Assembly: GCF_947501415.1 (NCBI RefSeq)
Contig: NZ_CANMVL010000007.1
Location: 124,001 to 188,000, forward strand
Direction: 5' to 3'
Source: an uncultured Halomonas sp.
Lineage (GTDB): Bacteria; Pseudomonadota; Gammaproteobacteria; Pseudomonadales; Halomonadaceae
Length of the DNA stretch: 64,000 nucleotides
Shown: positions 61,091 through 64,000 of the stretch, in pieces
How the letters are laid out: each line of letters begins with the position of its first letter
How positions within the stretch are numbered: position 1 is the first letter of the stretch
Made by a program: the position numbers and the translations under genes
Notes under the pieces: model-generated
What the model was told of the DNA's origin: nothing
Database searches by the model: none
Seen by the model: the letters and a program-made list of their open reading frames with translations, nothing else

Positions 61091-61185
61091 GCTAGAATCC
61101 TTGCGCTGCGTGCCACCGTTCATCGTGGCACCTTCCTCGTGGTTATCAATATCGTTCATTGCCAACTAGAGAGTCATTCGAGCCC

Positions 61186-61650
61186 ATGAATCGCAAGCTC
61201 ATGTTTCGCTGTAGTCTGATCAGTCTGCTGCTAGCTGCCCCGGCGCCGTTGCTGATCGCCCTGTTTATTCACCTGGCCGGCGGCGCCCTGTCCGAGGCGC
61301 TGTTCGACAGCCTCCAGCTAGGCGGTGTCGCCGTGGTCTATGCTGCCGCGGCCCTGGCGGTTTTCCTGGTGCTGCTGGTCGCCACTCTGGCAGTCAATGC
61401 CCTTAGTCCCCAGCTGGTCAACCTGGCCGAGATCGAGAGCGATGATCGTGAACTCGGTGAGGTGAAGTGGTTCAACGTCAACAAGGGGTATGGTTTTATC
61501 ACTCGCGACAGCGGCGAGGATGTCTTCGTTCACTTCCGGGCCATTCGTGGCCGCGGTCACCGCACCCTGGCCGAGGGCCAGAAGGTCCGCTATTACGTGG
61601 TGGAGAACGAAAAGGGGCTACAGGCCGACGATGTCACGGTGATTACCTGA
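61186..61650 (+). CDS. Membrane-anchored cold-shock domain protein
   Basis: A 154-residue protein with two N-terminal membrane segments (about 10-32 and 46-71) and a C-terminal cold-shock domain (about 90-154) with '[15 protein letters not shown]' (RNP1 KGYGFI) and 'EDVFVHF' (RNP2 VFVHF), ending 'QADDVTVIT'. The CSD binds single-stranded RNA or DNA; here it would be held at the cytoplasmic face of the inner membrane. ATG 61186 is chosen. A terminator follows, so it is a single-gene unit. Confidence 0.9.
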   Translation: MNRKLMFRCSLISLLLAAPAPLLIALFIHLAGGALSEALFDSLQLGGVAVVYAAAALAVFLVLLVATLAVNALSPQLVNLAEIESDDRELGEVKWFNVNKGYGFITRDSGEDVFVHFRAIRGRGHRTLAEGQKVRYYVVENEKGLQADDVTVIT

Positions 61651-61730
61651 ATCGCAGCGTCATCGGCTGGCTCCGGGGCGCCCTGTACTCACACCTGTAG
61701 TACTCAAGCCTTTGGTGCTTACGCCTTTGA

Positions 61731-61764
61731 ACATCGCCCCGCAGCCGCGGGGCGATGTCGTTTT
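61731..61764. terminator. Terminator between convergent genes
   Basis: A perfect 12-bp stem, ACATCGCCCCGC (61731-61742) with 61747-61758, loop AGCC, is followed by CGTTTT. It ends the cold-shock-domain transcript and possibly the opposite one. Confidence 0.85.
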
Positions 61765-61767
61765 GGG

Positions 61768-62169
61768 CTACCGGCCGGAGTCGGGCCAGTGGATCTCTGT
61801 TTCACGCCCGTCGGGAAGCACCTGCAGAAAGCGGTCGGGCTCGTCGCCGGGTTGCCAGCCGCCCAGCGAGCAGCGCACCTCGCCGCCCAGGTGACGGGCG
61901 GCGGAGCGCGCGCAGGCCGCGTCATTCGACCAGGGGGTCTGGGCGCTATCGAACCAGAGGCTGGCGAAGCCGTCGGCGGCACGCTCCACCAGCAGCACCG
62001 GGATCTCGTTGCCGGCAAGCCGGCCACGGGCGCGCCACTTGCCCTTGCCGGCCGGGGCCAGAGGATCGGCTCCGATGGCCTCGCCCAGCCACGTATTCAG
62101 CGCCTCAACAGGGGCCTTGGCCAGGTAGATCTCGATATCGGGATAACGGGGTTCGCTGTCAGCTGTCAT
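61768..62169 (-). CDS. Conserved hypothetical protein downstream of dapE
   Basis: A 133-residue soluble protein. It starts 'MTADSEPRYPDIEIYLAKAPVEALNTWLGEAIG', with 'WRARGRLAGNEIPVLLVERAADGFASLWFDSAQTPW' in the middle, and has two cysteines. ATG 62169 has TGAGG upstream and begins 7 bp after dapE, so it is probably the last gene of the dapD-dapE unit. I do not recognise a domain of known function. Confidence 0.75.
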   Translation of the reverse strand: MTADSEPRYPDIEIYLAKAPVEALNTWLGEAIGADPLAPAGKGKWRARGRLAGNEIPVLLVERAADGFASLWFDSAQTPWSNDAACARSAARHLGGEVRCSLGGWQPGDEPDRFLQVLPDGRETEIHWPDSGR

Positions 62170-62176
62170 GCAAGCC

Positions 62177-63349
62177 TCAGGGTCGGGCACTGCCGTTGAT
62201 GAACAGGTGCTTCATGATCGCTTCATAGATGCGGCTCAGCTCGTCCAGGTCGCTGGCCCGCACCCGCTCGTTGACCTGATGGATGGTGGCATTGAGGGGA
62301 CCCAGCTCCACTACCTGGCTGCCCAGGGTAGCGATAAAGCGTCCATCCGAGGTGCCACCGCTGGTGGAGAGCTCGGGGGTCTGTCCGGTGATCTCCTCGA
62401 CACCGCGTACGCTGGCCTCCACGAGTTCGCCCTCGGCGGTGAGGAAGGGCTCGCCGTTGAGAGTCCAGTCCAGTTCGTAGTCCAGGCCGTGGGCATCGAG
62501 AATCGCCGCGGTGCGCGACTTGAGTTGCTCGTGGGTCACCTCGGTGGAGAAGCGGAAGTTGAACACGACCTCCACCTCGCCGGGGATGACGTTGGTGGCG
62601 CCGGTACCCGAGCGAAAGTTGGAGATCTGGAAGCTGGTCGCGGGGAAGAAGTCGTTGCCGTCGTCCCAGTGCTCCCGGGTCAGCGCGTCCAGCGCGGGCA
62701 TGGCCTGATGGATGGGATTGCGTGCCAGGTGAGGGTAGGCCACATGGCCTTGTACTCCCTTGATATGCAGCACGCCACCGAGTGAGCCACGGCGACCGTT
62801 CTTGACCACGTCCCCCAGTCGAGCGGTGGAGGAGGGCTCGCCGACGATACAGTAGTCGAGCCGCTCATGGCGTTCACGCAGATGCTCCACCACGGCGCGC
62901 GTCCCGTCCTTGGCCGGGCCCTCCTCATCGGAGGTGATCAAAAACCCCAGTCGGCCGTGGTGATCGGGGTGGTCGGCGATAAAGCGCTCCACCGCGGTGA
63001 TCATGGCCGCCAGGCTGCCCTTCATGTCGGCGGCACCTCGGCCTCGCAGCATGCCGTCGTCATCGATGCACGGCGTGAAGGGGGGGGTGTCCCAGTGGGT
63101 GTGAGGGCCACTGGGCACCACATCGGTGTGGCCGGCGAAGGCCAGCAATGGACCGTGGTGACCACGGGTGGCCCAGAAGTTCTCGACATCGCCGTAGGGC
63201 AGGCGTTCGATATGGAAACCGAGCGCCGCGAGGCGCTCGATCATCAGTTCCTGACACCCCAGGTCGTCCGGCGTCACCGATGGGCGTGCCAACAGGTCGA
63301 AGGCGAGCCGCAGGGTGGGCGAGAGGCCAGCAGGATCAGTTATGGGCAT
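62177..63349 (-). CDS. dapE: Succinyl-diaminopimelate desuccinylase
   Basis: A dizinc M20 metallohydrolase of 390 residues in the lysine/meso-DAP pathway. It has '[11 protein letters not shown]' (His-Asp), '[14 protein letters not shown]' (bridging Asp), catalytic Glu-Glu in 'ITSDEEGPA' and '[12 protein letters not shown]'. Its start lies inside the end of dapD (14-bp overlap), so the two sequential pathway steps are translationally coupled. Confidence 0.96.
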   Translation of the reverse strand: MPITDPAGLSPTLRLAFDLLARPSVTPDDLGCQELMIERLAALGFHIERLPYGDVENFWATRGHHGPLLAFAGHTDVVPSGPHTHWDTPPFTPCIDDDGMLRGRGAADMKGSLAAMITAVERFIADHPDHHGRLGFLITSDEEGPAKDGTRAVVEHLRERHERLDYCIVGEPSSTARLGDVVKNGRRGSLGGVLHIKGVQGHVAYPHLARNPIHQAMPALDALTREHWDDGNDFFPATSFQISNFRSGTGATNVIPGEVEVVFNFRFSTEVTHEQLKSRTAAILDAHGLDYELDWTLNGEPFLTAEGELVEASVRGVEEITGQTPELSTSGGTSDGRFIATLGSQVVELGPLNATIHQVNERVRASDLDELSRIYEAIMKHLFINGSARP

Positions 63350-64000
63350 GCAGTGCCTCGTTGAGCGCGATGGCGCTCTTGTTGGTCAGGCACTCGATGC
63401 GGCCGTTCTGGGAGTTGCGGCGCAGCAGCAGGTCGTCCTGGTTGGCCAGCTCGCGGGCGGCCACGGTACCGGCCTCCTGGCCCTGGTCGTCGAGCAGGGT
63501 GACCTTGGCACCGGCGGTAAGGTAGAGGCCCGCCTCCACGGTGCAGCGGTCCCCCAGCGGGATGCCGATGCCGGCATTGGCACCGATCAGGCAGCCTTCG
63601 CCGACCTTGATCACGATATTGCCGCCTCCCGAGAGCGTGCCCATGGTGGAGCAGCCGCCGCCGAGGTCGGAGCCCTTGCCGACCATTACCCCGGCCGAGA
63701 TTCGACCCTCGATCATGCCCGGTCCTTCGGTGCCCGCGTTGAAGTTGACGAAGCCCTCGTGCATCACGGTGGTGCCCTCGCCGAGGTAGGCACCCAGGCG
63801 AACCCGGGCGGTGTCGCCGATACGCACGCCGCCGGGAACCACGTAGTCGGTCATCTTGGGGAACTTGTCGACACAGTCCACGGAGAGGGCTCGGCCCTCC
63901 AGGCGCGCCTTGAGACGGCGGGCGGGCAGCTCCTGGACGTCGATGGCGCCCTCGTTGGTCCAGGCGATATTGCGCAGCAGGCCGAACATGCCGGTAAGGT
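63336..64000 (-). CDS. dapD: Tetrahydrodipicolinate N-succinyltransferase, C-terminal part (5' end outside window)
   Basis: It succinylates tetrahydrodipicolinate, the step before dapC/dapE in lysine synthesis. The visible 221 or so codons include the left-handed beta-helix: '[60 protein letters not shown]' region and '[26 protein letters not shown]'. It resembles the longer Pseudomonas-type DapD rather than the shorter E. coli form. The start codon lies beyond 64000. Confidence 0.94.
   Translation of the reverse strand, partial: LTGMFGLLRNIAWTNEGAIDVQELPARRLKARLEGRALSVDCVDKFPKMTDYVVPGGVRIGDTARVRLGAYLGEGTTVMHEGFVNFNAGTEGPGMIEGRISAGVMVGKGSDLGGGCSTMGTLSGGGNIVIKVGEGCLIGANAGIGIPLGDRCTVEAGLYLTAGAKVTLLDDQGQEAGTVAARELANQDDLLLRRNSQNGRIECLTNKSAIALNEALHAHN

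Overview
The window is a GC-rich stretch of bacterial chromosome, about two thirds G+C by eye, densely packed with core genes. Protein sequences and gene order (minCDE; ffh beside rpsP-rimM-trmD-rplS; xerD-dsbC-hom-thrC-recJ; prfB-lysS; rsmD/ftsYEX-rpoH; slmA-argB-algC-dut-coaBC; rpmBG-mutM; dapD-dapE) point to a gammaproteobacterium of the Halomonas / Halomonadaceae type. A PHB-type acetoacetyl-CoA reductase at the left edge fits this. The genus is an inference from gene content, not from a search.

Layout. 1-14 kb: end of phaB, a large DUF349 protein, minCDE, sbcB, an M16 zinc protease, a degenerate SRAP protein, a TetR regulator with a PlsC-type acyltransferase, a CNNM/CorC-type membrane protein and a CcsA-like membrane protein. 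14-25 kb: ffh, the rpsP operon, xerD, dsbC, threonine synthesis (hom, thrC) and recJ. 25-29 kb: a YitT membrane protein, then a compact metal-efflux operon on the minus strand (MerR regulator, CopA ATPase, 28-residue membrane peptide) with a MerR-type promoter. 29-34 kb: a mosaic FadL porin, prfB with its programmed frameshift, lysS and a small acidic protein. 34-42 kb: a frameshifted MFS exporter, BolA-like, HolD-like and RimI proteins, zapB, rsmD, ftsYEX and rpoH. 42-51 kb: slmA, argB, algC, dut and coaBC on the minus strand; radC, rpmBG, mutM and rlmI on the plus strand. 51-64 kb: trpS, a YeeE/YedE sulfur transporter, a small secreted protein, malic enzyme, acnA, trxB, slyX, a membrane-tethered cold-shock domain protein, dapE and a truncated dapD.

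Most genes are housekeeping: cell division (MinCDE, SlmA, ZapB, FtsEX), protein targeting (Ffh, FtsY), translation (S16, L19, L28, L33, RF2, LysRS, TrpRS and RNA-modifying enzymes), DNA repair (ExoI, RecJ, RadC, MutM, Dut) and Thr, Arg and Lys/DAP biosynthesis. No tRNA, rRNA, CRISPR array, prophage or intact insertion sequence was recognised. The accessory or unusual signals are the SRAP protein lacking all four catalytic residues, the metal-efflux operon with its micro-protein, the low-GC core of fadL, inverted-repeat intergenic elements at about 16.0, 23.1 and 44.1 kb, and the MFS frameshift.
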